Shown here: in pieces, positions 36,387-45,300 of the stretch
Position numbering within the stretch: position 1 is the stretch's first letter
Layout of the letters: each line of letters begins with the position of its first letter
Assembly (NCBI GenBank): GCA_963773055.1
Contig: CAVYZL010000006.1
Span: forward strand, 248,001 to 312,000
DNA length: 64,000 bases
Direction: 5' to 3'
DNA from: PALSA-612 sp963773055
GTDB lineage: Bacteria; Actinomycetota; Thermoleophilia; Gaiellales; Gaiellaceae
The notes under the pieces: model-generated
What the model was told of the DNA's origin: nothing
Seen by the model: only the letters and a program-made list of their open reading frames with translations
Database searches by the model: none
Translations under genes and position numbers: made by a program

Positions 36387-39230
36387 CTAGTTCCGGTCTA
36401 GCGCCTTGTCGATCGTCTTTCGAATGCGCGAGCGCGCCATCGCGACGATCCCGACGATCAGTCCGCCCACGCCAACGAGGAGTCCCAGGACGAGTGCTGC
36501 TACGGAAAAGAGAATGGTCGCGCCAGCACCGCTCGCCAGAACGCCGAGCAAGACGAGAACGGCGACAGCCGACAACAGCAGAATTGGCATGACCCAGGTC
36601 ACAACCTGGATGGGCGCCGGCAGAAGCCCGTAGAGATCTCGGAGAAGCGTAAGCACCCCTGCCCCCTGCGCCGCCCGTGTCGTCAGCTTGACCGCTTTCG
36701 CAGACGTCGCCCGGCCCTCATCCTGTAGCTGCTTCTCGGTCGTCGCGCTCGCGATCGTGGCGGCGCGTCTGAGGAGGGCACGAGGAGGCTGCTCAGTAAC
36801 GGGAACGCCAGCGAAGACCTCTTGACCGTTGCTTGCCCGTACGGTCGTTTGTCGTCCTGGAACGGTCTCGGCGTTGGCGATGTACTGCGCGCGGATGATC
36901 TGATGCGCTTCGTCGATCAGTGAATCCGCGGCGTGCTCATCATCGGGAAGCAGGTTTCGAATCAGGATCTCGGCCGCGTTGAGCCGCCCCCAGGCGATGT
37001 CGTGCCGACGCCACGTCGCGTCGGTGAACGCGGCGAAGTGATTGAGAGCGCTCCCCTTGAGCGTCCGGCTCACCCCCACTGGTTTCTCGGCGTCGAGCGG
37101 GCTGACGCGAATGACCTTGACCGGGTTGGTGTCTGCGATCGCCGTCTCGTAGCTCAACGGCAGATAGATGAGATCGAAACCTTCGAAGGCGTCGTAGTAA
37201 AAGCGCAGCATGCGGGCAAGCGCGACGGGCTCCCCCTCCGAGATTCGGTCAATCTCATCGTCGCGCAGTCGCTCGCCGAGGGCCTGGTCGACGGCGGCGC
37301 CGGCCTGTTCGGTCGCGTCCTTGACTGCGTCCAGGACGATTCGGTCGAAAGGATCGCCACGCTTGCTGATTCCTTCCGGAACCTGTGCTCTAAGACCCTC
37401 GTCATCCTCGGCATCCATGGACGTGAGCGTCCCGCCGTGTATGCCGCTCTCGACCAGCGAGGCTGCGAGGAGAGGATCTTCAGGGAGTCGACGCTCGACC
37501 TCGCCCAAGCGAGTGAGTGCCATTGTCAGCGTATTACGCAGCGCCTGCACGTCCTCGCGATCGAAGGCCGGCGCAGCCTCACTCAGGGTAGTGAGCAGGA
37601 AGGCAAGCCGCCGCATGCGGAACGGCATGTCAAAGCGGAAGAGAAACTGCGTCTCGGTGAGCGGGAACTCACTACCCGCCGCGGGCGGGCTCGGCTCTTC
37701 TGCGTAGCGGTCTCGCTTCCACACATCGACGATCGCCCGTAACTTGGGCATCTCCTCGCCCTCCTCATCCACCCCGAGCGTGCGGGCAAGCAGCCGTGCG
37801 AGGGAGTCGCACACAACGCTCACTTTGAGCCGGTGGTAGACGGGATAGGTCGGCCCGTACTGCGGCTGCGCGTCGACCATCGTGCTGAACCCCATCGCAA
37901 GCCAGTCCGCCGGCTCCAGACGGGGAACCATCTTCGCCAAGTTCTTGCGCTCAGTGGCGGTGAGCGCGCTCAACGAGAGCAGCTCGCGCGCTCGCTGGAT
38001 GGCCTGGTTTCGCCGGCGTACTAGCTCGAGATCCCCGCGGATGGTCTCTGAACGGGGGATTCCGATGAGAGCGGCCAGCGCGGTATCTTGAGCATTCCAC
38101 TCGCGCGACGCCACCTCGGCCTCGGATGGCTTCGGATCGGGCTCCACGTAAACGAGGTAGCGCGTGACCGGAAGCGTCGCCGGCCGCCGGGCAAGCTCCT
38201 GGGTTGCGTAGCTGAAAGGCTTGTTGTCGAGAATGCCGCCGTCGCTGAACGGGACCTGCCTGAACCGCTGCGCCTCGTACTCCGGGTAGAGCCCGGGCCA
38301 GTCTTTCCCGATATCCGAGAATGGCAGGATGGTCTCGAGCCGCATCGGCTCGAAGGCGACAGGGAACGACGAGGTCGATCTGCCGGCGAACGCGACAAGA
38401 GGGGCATAGTCCTTCGTAAAGTCGTTCCGTGGACGAGCCGGGTCATAGACGAAGTGGAAGCGGTAGGCGTGATCCCGCTCGCTGACCGTCGCATTCTGGA
38501 TCGGGATCGACACGGGACGACCGTCGAGGTCTGTCGCCGTCACCCAGAGGTCAAGCTGATCGACGAGCCGGGAGCCCGGACTCACGCTCGGCTCGCACGC
38601 TAGGTCGTCGCGAAGGGTTTTCATCAGCAGCTTGTAGAAACGGAGCCCGTTGAGGAGTGACGGCGGCGCCTCCGGCATGCGAAGGTTGTCGTCGATCACA
38701 CCTCCGTCTCGAGCTGAGTCTTCGCCCGCGAAGAGCGTCTCCAGATCGCCCTCCTGCACCCATAGCTTCTCGAGTGACCCGAGCTGCGTGACAGCGCCCG
38801 GGAGGTCATTTGCGAGCGCAGTTGCGAGGCAGACGCCGTTCAACCCGCCGGCCGAGCTTCCGGAGATGAGATCGACGACGAAGCGCACCCGCACGGGACC
38901 ATCGGCATCTTTCTCACGACCAAGCAAGCGTGAGAGCTTGCGATAGACGGGCAGGGTTGTCTCGTCGTCCTCGAAGGCGAGTGCACCACCGTCGCTGCTC
39001 TCTGGCCGTTCGGGAGCGGTCGCCTTGACGAGGTTCAAGAGTTCCTGCGCAACCCCGTACATGTAGATCGCAAGCGATACGCCGCCGTACATCACGAGCG
39101 CGAAACGCACCTCGCGCTCCGGCGCGTATGCGAACTCAGGCCCCTGCCCGCGAGTCTCGGTCGGCGCTTGATCAGATGGTGACTTTGAGCCCGTGGGTCT
39201 TGCCGTCCTTCCTCCCTGCGCGCGACCCAA
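36387..39230 (-). CDS. Patatin-related phospholipase 2 with C-terminal membrane anchor
   Basis: About 947 aa. The patatin core is intact: VMYGGVSLAIYMYGVAQEL, nucleophile SGSSAGGLNGVCL (about residue 120), catalytic Asp in PFSDGGILDNKPFS (about 326). The C-terminal 120 residues add membrane helices (WVMPILLLSAVAVLVLLGVL and VAALVLGLLVGVGGLIVG), so this one is membrane-anchored, unlike patatin 1. The start is uncertain: TTG 39230 is used, but the N-terminal 40 residues look weakly coding and a missed frameshift there is possible. It converges on the DUF5995 gene and diverges from the M4 protease. Confidence 0.86.
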   Translation of the reverse strand: MGRAQGGRTARPTGSKSPSDQAPTETRGQGPEFAYAPEREVRFALVMYGGVSLAIYMYGVAQELLNLVKATAPERPESSDGGALAFEDDETTLPVYRKLSRLLGREKDADGPVRVRFVVDLISGSSAGGLNGVCLATALANDLPGAVTQLGSLEKLWVQEGDLETLFAGEDSARDGGVIDDNLRMPEAPPSLLNGLRFYKLLMKTLRDDLACEPSVSPGSRLVDQLDLWVTATDLDGRPVSIPIQNATVSERDHAYRFHFVYDPARPRNDFTKDYAPLVAFAGRSTSSFPVAFEPMRLETILPFSDIGKDWPGLYPEYEAQRFRQVPFSDGGILDNKPFSYATQELARRPATLPVTRYLVYVEPDPKPSEAEVASREWNAQDTALAALIGIPRSETIRGDLELVRRRNQAIQRARELLSLSALTATERKNLAKMVPRLEPADWLAMGFSTMVDAQPQYGPTYPVYHRLKVSVVCDSLARLLARTLGVDEEGEEMPKLRAIVDVWKRDRYAEEPSPPAAGSEFPLTETQFLFRFDMPFRMRRLAFLLTTLSEAAPAFDREDVQALRNTLTMALTRLGEVERRLPEDPLLAASLVESGIHGGTLTSMDAEDDEGLRAQVPEGISKRGDPFDRIVLDAVKDATEQAGAAVDQALGERLRDDEIDRISEGEPVALARMLRFYYDAFEGFDLIYLPLSYETAIADTNPVKVIRVSPLDAEKPVGVSRTLKGSALNHFAAFTDATWRRHDIAWGRLNAAEILIRNLLPDDEHAADSLIDEAHQIIRAQYIANAETVPGRQTTVRASNGQEVFAGVPVTEQPPRALLRRAATIASATTEKQLQDEGRATSAKAVKLTTRAAQGAGVLTLLRDLYGLLPAPIQVVTWVMPILLLSAVAVLVLLGVLASGAGATILFSVAALVLGLLVGVGGLIVGIVAMARSRIRKTIDKALDRN

Positions 39231-39386
39231 AGGTATGTCGCGACAGCAACGATCGCGCCAGCTCGAGAGGCGAAGATATTTCGTCGGAAGCCGCGCGTCA
39301 AGCACGTGCCACGGGGCGACCGACGGCCGATTCGCGTATACGCGCGCGCCGCACACCGTTCCACTCCCCGGCGCCATCCACCTGTT

Positions 39387-39415
39387 TTGACAGCGGACCG
39401 GAACGGTGCTTACAT
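39387..39415 (+). promoter_or_regulatory. Promoter of the M4 protease operon
   Basis: TTGACA (perfect -35), 17-nt spacer, TTACAT (-10, imperfect). It lies 28 nt before the protease ATG, with GAGGAGG between. Confidence 0.5.
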
Positions 39416-39443
39416 CAGCAGTTCCGCAGACGAGGAGGTCAAG

Positions 39444-40508
39444 ATGTCCTGCCGCAACCCTCTTCTATGCATCGTCCCGCCGCACATTCTCGATCAGATC
39501 GCACGGAAGGGCTCGCCGGAGCAGCGCGACTGGGCGCTCGACACGCTTAATCACGATCACTCGCTGCGTGCGGCCAGGCTCCAGGCCGTGCTCACCATGC
39601 CGCCGCGCCAGCGCGCCATCGACGCTCTCGCACCCGAGCCCGGGACGCTGAGGCGGACGATCTACGACGGGGGCGAAACGACGCAGCTACCTGGCCAGCT
39701 CGTGCGAGCCGAGGGGAACGAGCCGAGCGGAGATCCGGCGGTCGACGAAGCGTACGATGGCCTCGGCGCTACGCATAGCCTTTACTGGAAGATCTACCGC
39801 CGTGACTCGATCGACGACGCCGGTCTCGCGCTGGACGGGATCGTCCACTACGGCCAGCGGTACGACAACGCCTTCTGGGACACGCAGCGGATGATCTTCG
39901 GAGACGGGGACGGAGAGCTCTTCACGCGCTTCACGATTGCTATCGACGTGATCGGCCACGAGCTGACCCACGGCGTCACCCAGTACACCGCCAACTTCAA
40001 CTACTGGCAGCAGCCAGGCGCCCTCAACGAGTCGGTCTCGGACGTCTTCGGCTCGCTGGTCAAGCAGTATGCGCTTGGACAGAGTGCGGAGCAGGCCGAC
40101 TGGCTGATCGGGGCCGGCCTACTGGCGGACGCGGTGCAGGGCGAAGCGCTGCGCTCGATGAAGGCCCCGGGGACGGCCTACGACGACCCGAAGCTGGGCA
40201 AGGATCCACAACCGGCCGACATGGCGAACTACGTCCAGACGACCGCCGACAACGGAGGTGTCCATATCAACTCAGGCATCCCGAACCGTGCCTTTTACCT
40301 CCTGGCGACGAACCTGGGCGGGAACGCGTGGGACAAAGCCGGTTGGATCTGGTACTCGACCCTCCGCGACCCGCAGCTGCAACCGACGGCTCGCTTCCGC
40401 ACCTTCGCAGCTGCGACGCGTCGGGCTGCCGTGCGGGTCTACGGCCAGGAGAGCACCGAGGAGAAGGCGCTGCTCGATGCCTGGAGCCAGGTCGGAATCG
40501 AAGCCTGA
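39444..40508 (+). CDS. M4 (thermolysin-family) metalloprotease, protealysin-like
   Basis: 354 residues. The zinc site HELTH is in DVIGHELTHGVTQYTANFNY (about 171-175), the third zinc ligand Glu in ALNESVSDVFGS, and the catalytic His in GGVHINSGIPNRAFY. The short N-terminal propeptide with LLCIVPPHILDQIARKG, and the lack of a signal peptide, place it with protealysin-like enzymes rather than secreted thermolysins. GAGGAGG lies 5 nt before the ATG. The next gene encodes an emfourin-type inhibitor, the usual partner of protealysins, and the third encodes a nuclease. Confidence 0.94.
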   Translation: MSCRNPLLCIVPPHILDQIARKGSPEQRDWALDTLNHDHSLRAARLQAVLTMPPRQRAIDALAPEPGTLRRTIYDGGETTQLPGQLVRAEGNEPSGDPAVDEAYDGLGATHSLYWKIYRRDSIDDAGLALDGIVHYGQRYDNAFWDTQRMIFGDGDGELFTRFTIAIDVIGHELTHGVTQYTANFNYWQQPGALNESVSDVFGSLVKQYALGQSAEQADWLIGAGLLADAVQGEALRSMKAPGTAYDDPKLGKDPQPADMANYVQTTADNGGVHINSGIPNRAFYLLATNLGGNAWDKAGWIWYSTLRDPQLQPTARFRTFAAATRRAAVRVYGQESTEEKALLDAWSQVGIEA

Positions 40509-40538
40509 CGCGGCGTCGGTGATCAGCCTGCTAAAAGT

Positions 40539-40558
40539 CCTTCCGTGAGCACGGAAGG
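40539..40558 (+). promoter_or_regulatory. Hairpin enclosing the emfourin start codon
   Basis: Perfect 8-bp stem CCTTCCGT/ACGGAAGG with loop GAGC. The GTG start (40545-40547) is split between stem and loop. It could throttle inhibitor translation; no T-run follows, so it is not a terminator. Confidence 0.45.
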
Positions 40559-40880
40559 CTTGCGGATCGGCTTCGAGCGAAGCGGCGGCTACACCGGCAT
40601 CCCGATGACCGCGGATGTCAGGACAAGGGACTTGCCACCGGATCAGGCAAGTGAGCTCGAGCGGCTCGTCGAGCAGGCCGGTCTCGACCGCTTCGCCGAC
40701 AGCTCCGCGGGGCCAGGGCAGCCGGACCGCTTCACCTACCGCTTGCGCGTCGAGCGCGACGGCGGCGAGCATGAGGTCTGGCTGGGCGAGAGCGACCTCG
40801 ACGAGCGCACCCGCCCTCTGGTCGAGTGGCTAAGCGCTGCCACTCGTCCCCCCGGGCTCACGAAGAAGCGAGACGGGTGA
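40545..40880 (+). CDS. Emfourin-type protease inhibitor
   Basis: 111 residues. The opening LRIGFERSGGYTGIPM, the LPPDQASELERLVEQAGLD helix and the end RPLVEWLSAA match emfourins, the small proteins that inhibit protealysin-like M4 proteases and are encoded beside them. It starts 36 nt after the protease gene, and its stop overlaps the nuclease start (GTGA). A role as a keep-safe inhibitor of the neighbouring protease follows from known pairs; inhibition here is not shown. Confidence 0.85.
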   Translation: MSTEGLRIGFERSGGYTGIPMTADVRTRDLPPDQASELERLVEQAGLDRFADSSAGPGQPDRFTYRLRVERDGGEHEVWLGESDLDERTRPLVEWLSAATRPPGLTKKRDG

Positions 40881-41743
40881 ACACGCCCGCTGAGCTCCGA
40901 GTCGATCCGGATTACGGGAACCGAGGCGGCTACTCGGCGAATGCACTCGGCATCGAGGTGACGCTGCCGATCGCCGACGAACTGGCGGACGATCTCGTCA
41001 CCTACGGCGACGGCCAGACGGTGCTCCCCTACGAGCACTTCAGCGTCGTCATGAGCAGATCGCGCAGGCTCGCCGTCTACACGGCGGTCAACCTTGACGG
41101 GGAGCGAACCGTGGATACGGGCCCACGCAAAAACGACAACTGGGTCCTCGACAAGCGGCTCCCGGACAACGTCCAGATCGACAGCTTCCTCTACGACGGG
41201 ACGCCGTTCGACAAGGGGCACCTGGTCCGTCGCCTGGATCCCGTCTGGGGCGAGACGCGAGACGAGGCCCTGCGGGCCGAAGCCGACACCTTCCACTACA
41301 CGAATTGCTCGCCGCAGCACGAGAAGTTCAACCGAGGCAAGGAGCTCTGGCAGGGCATCGAGAACTACATCCTCGACAACACCGACCTCTTCCACCTGCG
41401 CGTTTGCCTCTTTAACGGCCCCGTCTTCGCGCTGGATGATCCGACTGTGAAGGACGTCCCGATCCCCCGCGAGTACTGGAAGGTGGTCACGATCCGAAAG
41501 GCCGACGGAAGCCTCTCGGCGACCGCGTATCTCCTCTCTCAGGCCGAGCTCCTGCAGGAGATGCTCGTGCCGGATTTCGAGTTCGGCGCCTATCGAACGT
41601 TCCAGGTTCTCGTCAGTGATGTCGAGGAGAAGACGAGGCTGAGCTTCGGCGAGCTCCGCGAACACGATCCCAAGCGTGGCGCGGAAGGCGTCCTCGCCGT
41701 GCAGCCCATCGAGCTCGCGGAATTCTCGGACATCGTGCTCTGA
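40877..41743 (+). CDS. DNA/RNA non-specific endonuclease (NUC1/Serratia nuclease family)
   Basis: 288 residues from GTG. The beta-beta-alpha-metal motif is FDKGHLVRRLDPVWG (the DRGH box with Lys for Arg, general-base His at about residue 115). The metal-binding Asn region is YTNCSPQHEKFNRG, followed by ELWQGIENYI. All expected catalytic residues are present. There is no signal peptide. Translational coupling to a protease inhibitor and a protease is unusual: the three may form a protease-released nuclease module, but this is inference. Confidence 0.9.
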   Translation: MNTPAELRVDPDYGNRGGYSANALGIEVTLPIADELADDLVTYGDGQTVLPYEHFSVVMSRSRRLAVYTAVNLDGERTVDTGPRKNDNWVLDKRLPDNVQIDSFLYDGTPFDKGHLVRRLDPVWGETRDEALRAEADTFHYTNCSPQHEKFNRGKELWQGIENYILDNTDLFHLRVCLFNGPVFALDDPTVKDVPIPREYWKVVTIRKADGSLSATAYLLSQAELLQEMLVPDFEFGAYRTFQVLVSDVEEKTRLSFGELREHDPKRGAEGVLAVQPIELAEFSDIVL

Positions 41744-42307
41744 ACGGGTCGCCACAAGTGGGGCTACCGCCCGGAAACCCAGAGGGAGAGTCGGTAAGCC
41801 GACTTGACTGGGTGGAGATGAGCGTGCGCTGAGCATGAGAAGACGGGAGTCCGGTTCTCGCCTGTGTCATCGCTGATTGGGAGTCAAGAATGCCTTGACG
41901 TGGTTTGGTCGAGGCCTCATAGTGGCGGTAGCAACGAAGGGACGAACCACGTCACGCCCAACCAGATTCGTTGCTGCGGCGATCGACGTTCGGCTCACGC
42001 CGTTACACGTGCTTACGTCGTCGTCCAAACATCGTCCAAACATGCGTGACGTCGTGGAAGCGCTGCGCCAGCTCCCTCGTCTCGCATTCGCTGGCGTCCC
42101 GGGCTTGACCTCGCGCCATCGCGTCAATGGCGTGGGTCCGATCGGGGACGGGGACTCGCTCGAGGTGGAGCGTGAGCGGTACCGAACGCGCGTGAGGCCG
42201 AACAGAGCACGAAGACCGAGGGCAGTGAGAGCTGCCGACTCCCAGTGCTTCGGCGGCGGCAGGGAATGCGTCACGTTTTTCGACGAGAGAGGAACTCGAC
42301 TGAGGCG
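41744..42307. other. Intergenic stretch between the nuclease and isochorismatase-like operons
   Basis: 564 nt with no supported gene. It contains the structured segment at 41777-41859. The stretch upstream of the metallophosphoesterase fragment lacks the missing N-terminal half in any frame. Confidence 0.5.
41777..41859 (+). other. Structured segment, possible RNA element
   Basis: Two nested perfect 6-bp helices (ACCCAG/CTGGGT enclosing AGTCGG/CCGACT with loop TAAG) are followed, about 20 nt later, by a hairpin with GAGAA/TTCTC and an inner CGG/CCG. It looks like folded RNA, reminiscent of group II intron pieces, but I cannot match domain V. It begins 34 nt after the nuclease stop. Confidence 0.35.
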
Positions 42308-42646
42308 ATGAACCACCAAGCGGACACGAATTTGGCGACTGCTTCCGCGAAGAAGTCGGGCGATTTCCAAGGCAAGATCGCCGCGGGCATGACACGGGCC
42401 TTCGACAACCCGGCGACCGATTGGAACCTTCGCCAGCGCCACGAAGAGGCGATGTTCGCTTGGGCGAAGTCGCATCCGGCCAAGCCACTGATGATCGCCG
42501 GCCACACACACCGTCCGATCTTCGGCACGAGCAGGCCACCGAAGCTAGATCTGCGCACCGTGGAGGAGATCAAGCGCGAGCTTCAGAAAGCGGGGCAACG
42601 CAAGACTCGCTGGGTTCGTCGCCAGAACAGTGGGTCTGGGAAGTGA
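42308..42646 (+). pseudogene. Metallophosphoesterase, C-terminal part only
   Basis: 112 residues containing PATDWNLRQRHEEAMFAWAK and the metal-binding LMIAGHTHRPIFG, the last motif (GHTH) of calcineurin-like phosphoesterases. The earlier metal motifs (DxH, GDxxD, GNHD) are absent here and in the DNA upstream, so it is a truncated gene, or a tail kept for its regulatory value. Its TGA overlaps the GTG of the next gene (GTGA), so it still leads the operon. Confidence 0.55.
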
Positions 42647-44346
42647 ACAGCCGAGTCAGCGAAGACCACGCGGCTTCTAAGGGTGCAGACCCGACAAGGT
42701 ACGTCCTCCTGACGCAGTGTCTCCAGAACGACTTCTTCCTCAACCGCGAGTGCCGACTCTACCTCGGCGACCATTCGGCGCTGGCGATACTCGGAGGCCG
42801 CAACGCGCCGCTCCCGCGGCCCGGCGGCGGCCGGCTTTCGGTATCAAGCGACGTCGTCGAACACGGTCCGCTAGGAGTCTGCCTCCAAGCGATGATCGGT
42901 CGCCGTTGCGATCCCGGTCAGCGCGCCGAGAGTCGCGGCACGCTGCACGTCATCAATATCCGCGACTGGCACGAGCCGGGTGCCGCCTACGACCTGGAGC
43001 GTCGCTTCTACGGGAGCCACTGCGAGAGAGGCACCTGGGGTGCCAACTACGTGCAGGGACTCGAGCCCTTGCTCGATCCGGCCGGCGGACCGTTTGGTGA
43101 CGAAGCACGCTCATTCGTTGAGGGGAGCGTTCGCGTCTGCCACGTACACGCGGACTCCATGTTCGACTTTAGGCCGCGCGTGGCCGAGGACGGGTCGCCC
43201 ATGGGCAAGCTTCCGGCCACCGAGCTCGAGGACGTTCTCGACATCCTCGTCCAGGGCCGGGACGAGGATGTCGCTGAGATGGATCGGGTTCTGAGTGGGC
43301 GCGTGCAGCTGGCCTCCATTCACGAGCTGGCGGACGTTGTCGAGAAGCAGAGCCCAGCGCATGCGCGCGTCTACATGGCCGTAATCGGGGTGTATTCGGA
43401 CATCAAGGTCCTCACGTTGCTCGGCGGTCTACTCGCTCGCTACGACCTGCCCAATCTCGCCGTCTCCGACACCCTGACCGGCAGCCCCACGCTCGAACGC
43501 CATATCGCGGGCCTCGACTTCGCAGCGAAGGTGATGCACGTCGAGGTCGTCCATGGCGTAAACGATCTCGTTCGCTACCTCGGAGGGACGCCACCGCTTG
43601 CGAGTGAGAGCGTCCTCGTCTCCCCCGATGGGTTTGATCGGTACCAGACCTTCTTCAAGGACAAGCAAAGCGTGCTCGCCTACCAGACTGAGAAACTCCA
43701 GGACTACCTCGCCCTGACAGAGAAGCGCGCCCTTGACACCTATGCGTGGATCAAGCGAGCCAACCTCTTTCTCATCGCCTGGGGCTCGGCATTCCTCGTA
43801 GCGTCCCTCGTGTTCGCGGTTTGGAGCGCCGTCGATCCCGGCGTCAGCTGGGCGCTGGCGGCCATCACCGGCGGCGTGGGCCTGATCCAGCTCGTGAGCG
43901 CGTTCTTCACGCAGCCGATGGAATACCTGAACCGAAACCTCATGAACTTGACTACGTACCGGATGGTTCTCGAGAGCCACAGCCTGAAGATGGCGCTGTC
44001 GCGCTTCCACCTGACGACTCCACACGCGCTGCGAGAGCTCCGAACGGACAGAGAAGCGAAGGAGGCCAAGCGTCAGGTCGAGATACTCAAGCAGGAGCTC
44101 ACCGTGATTGAGAAGGCAGACGCGGTCGACTACGAGGCGCTTAGGGCCCTCGGCTTCGGGGCGGACGGCGTAAAGAAGGCCGAGGGCGTAAAGAAGGAGG
44201 TCTCCGTTACGGGTGCCGACGATGCCACCACCGACGGCCAGCCGAACCAGCCGCCCGAGACAGCGGGAGAGAGAGGCACGGCTGGCGCCTCTGACCAAGG
44301 CAAGCAAAGGTCATTGCCGAACGATGCCGGCGATTCGGCGCCGTAA
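42643..44346 (+). CDS. Isochorismatase-fold protein fused to two membrane helices, catalytic residues replaced
   Basis: 567 residues. Residues 15-320 follow the cysteine-hydrolase (isochorismatase) fold: LLTQCLQNDFFLNR at the front and VYMAVIGVYSDIKVLTLL near 245. In active enzymes the first strand ends in Asp (IDxQNDF) and the second motif carries the nucleophile (DxCV); here these are Cys and Lys, so catalysis is unlikely. Two membrane helices follow (LIAWGSAFLVASLVFAVW and ALAAITGGVGLIQLVSAFF), then a coiled coil (EAKEAKRQVEILKQELTVIE) and a polar tail. It probably senses a small molecule or anchors the SIR2 and STAND proteins encoded next (9 nt apart). Confidence 0.78.
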   Translation: MNSRVSEDHAASKGADPTRYVLLTQCLQNDFFLNRECRLYLGDHSALAILGGRNAPLPRPGGGRLSVSSDVVEHGPLGVCLQAMIGRRCDPGQRAESRGTLHVINIRDWHEPGAAYDLERRFYGSHCERGTWGANYVQGLEPLLDPAGGPFGDEARSFVEGSVRVCHVHADSMFDFRPRVAEDGSPMGKLPATELEDVLDILVQGRDEDVAEMDRVLSGRVQLASIHELADVVEKQSPAHARVYMAVIGVYSDIKVLTLLGGLLARYDLPNLAVSDTLTGSPTLERHIAGLDFAAKVMHVEVVHGVNDLVRYLGGTPPLASESVLVSPDGFDRYQTFFKDKQSVLAYQTEKLQDYLALTEKRALDTYAWIKRANLFLIAWGSAFLVASLVFAVWSAVDPGVSWALAAITGGVGLIQLVSAFFTQPMEYLNRNLMNLTTYRMVLESHSLKMALSRFHLTTPHALRELRTDREAKEAKRQVEILKQELTVIEKADAVDYEALRALGFGADGVKKAEGVKKEVSVTGADDATTDGQPNQPPETAGERGTAGASDQGKQRSLPNDAGDSAP

Positions 44347-44355
44347 CTAGTCAAA

Positions 44356-45300
44356 ATGGCGACTACTGCGCTGGGTCCGGGCGGGAAGCAGATCGTCGAC
44401 GCCATTAGCGAGGGCAAGTGCCTCCTCTTTCTCGGTGCGGGGGTACATGCGCCTCCGCCGGCCGGGTTACGCTGGAGCTATCCCGAGTCGGCGCGACCAC
44501 TCCTCGGCGGTGAGTTCAGCGCTTGCCTTGCTGATGAGCTTAAGGGCGAACTCGACCTAGCGAGAGAATTCCCGAACGATGTGGGGAACCTCCAGCGCTC
44601 GTCGCTCCACTTCGAGATGAACCGAACTCGAAACCAGTTGATCGATCAGCTGACGAAAGCGGTGCATACGGACAAGGCACCGTCACCTGCTTTGCGGGCA
44701 TTGGCGGAGCTGGACTTCCCGTTAGTGATCACGACCAATTACGACCGACTTCTCGAGGAAGCGTTCACCCAGGCAGGGAAGTCGTGGCGCTTGAGCATGT
44801 ACAAGAAGCAGAGGAACGTTAAGACGGTGGATTTCCGCGATGCGCCCCCGTTGGGACGCAGCGGCGATGTCGACCCGCAGGGGCTTGCTGCTCCCGATTC
44901 ACAGAACCCTTTCCTTCTTAAGATCCACGGCGATATCGTGGACCGGACGTCGATCGTCATCACCGACGAGGACTACATCCACTTCGTCATGCGAACGCGC
45001 GATCCGCGGCGCTACAACCCAGTGCCGAAGACATTTCAGGTGGCCATCGAGACGTGGACGACGCTCTTTATCGGCTACAGCTTGCTCGACTACAACCTGC
45101 GACTGCTTTTCAAGACACTTCGCTGGGGTGCCGACCCGGCCAATACCCCCGACTCGTACGCGGTCGACCTCACGCCCGACCCGCTCATTAAACAGGTGCT
45201 GGGCAGCCAACCGAAGCTCGTGACGTTCGTCGTCCTCGACCTCTGGAGGTTCGTCCCGGAGCTCTATCGCTGTCTCAGGAGCAAGGAGATGCCCGATTAG
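44356..45300 (+). CDS. SIR2-family predicted NADase
   Basis: 314 residues. The NAD-binding opening is KCLLFLGAGV (about 24-31), followed by FPLVITTNYDRLLEEAF (about 124-137, with the conserved Asn), FLLKIHGDI (catalytic-type His at about 191) and TLFIGYSLLDYNLRLL. These are the motifs of the SIR2-like domain used in anti-phage proteins that degrade NAD+, not of classic deacetylases, as no zinc ribbon is present. Its stop overlaps the ATT start of the STAND gene, so the two are made together. A SIR2 effector beside a STAND-WD40 sensor strongly suggests a defence or cell-death pair. Confidence 0.9.
   Translation: MATTALGPGGKQIVDAISEGKCLLFLGAGVHAPPPAGLRWSYPESARPLLGGEFSACLADELKGELDLAREFPNDVGNLQRSSLHFEMNRTRNQLIDQLTKAVHTDKAPSPALRALAELDFPLVITTNYDRLLEEAFTQAGKSWRLSMYKKQRNVKTVDFRDAPPLGRSGDVDPQGLAAPDSQNPFLLKIHGDIVDRTSIVITDEDYIHFVMRTRDPRRYNPVPKTFQVAIETWTTLFIGYSLLDYNLRLLFKTLRWGADPANTPDSYAVDLTPDPLIKQVLGSQPKLVTFVVLDLWRFVPELYRCLRSKEMPD

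Noticed and set aside
41777..41859. Group II intron
   Set aside because: No domain V sequence, no reverse transcriptase and no intron ends could be identified; kept only as an unassigned structured segment.
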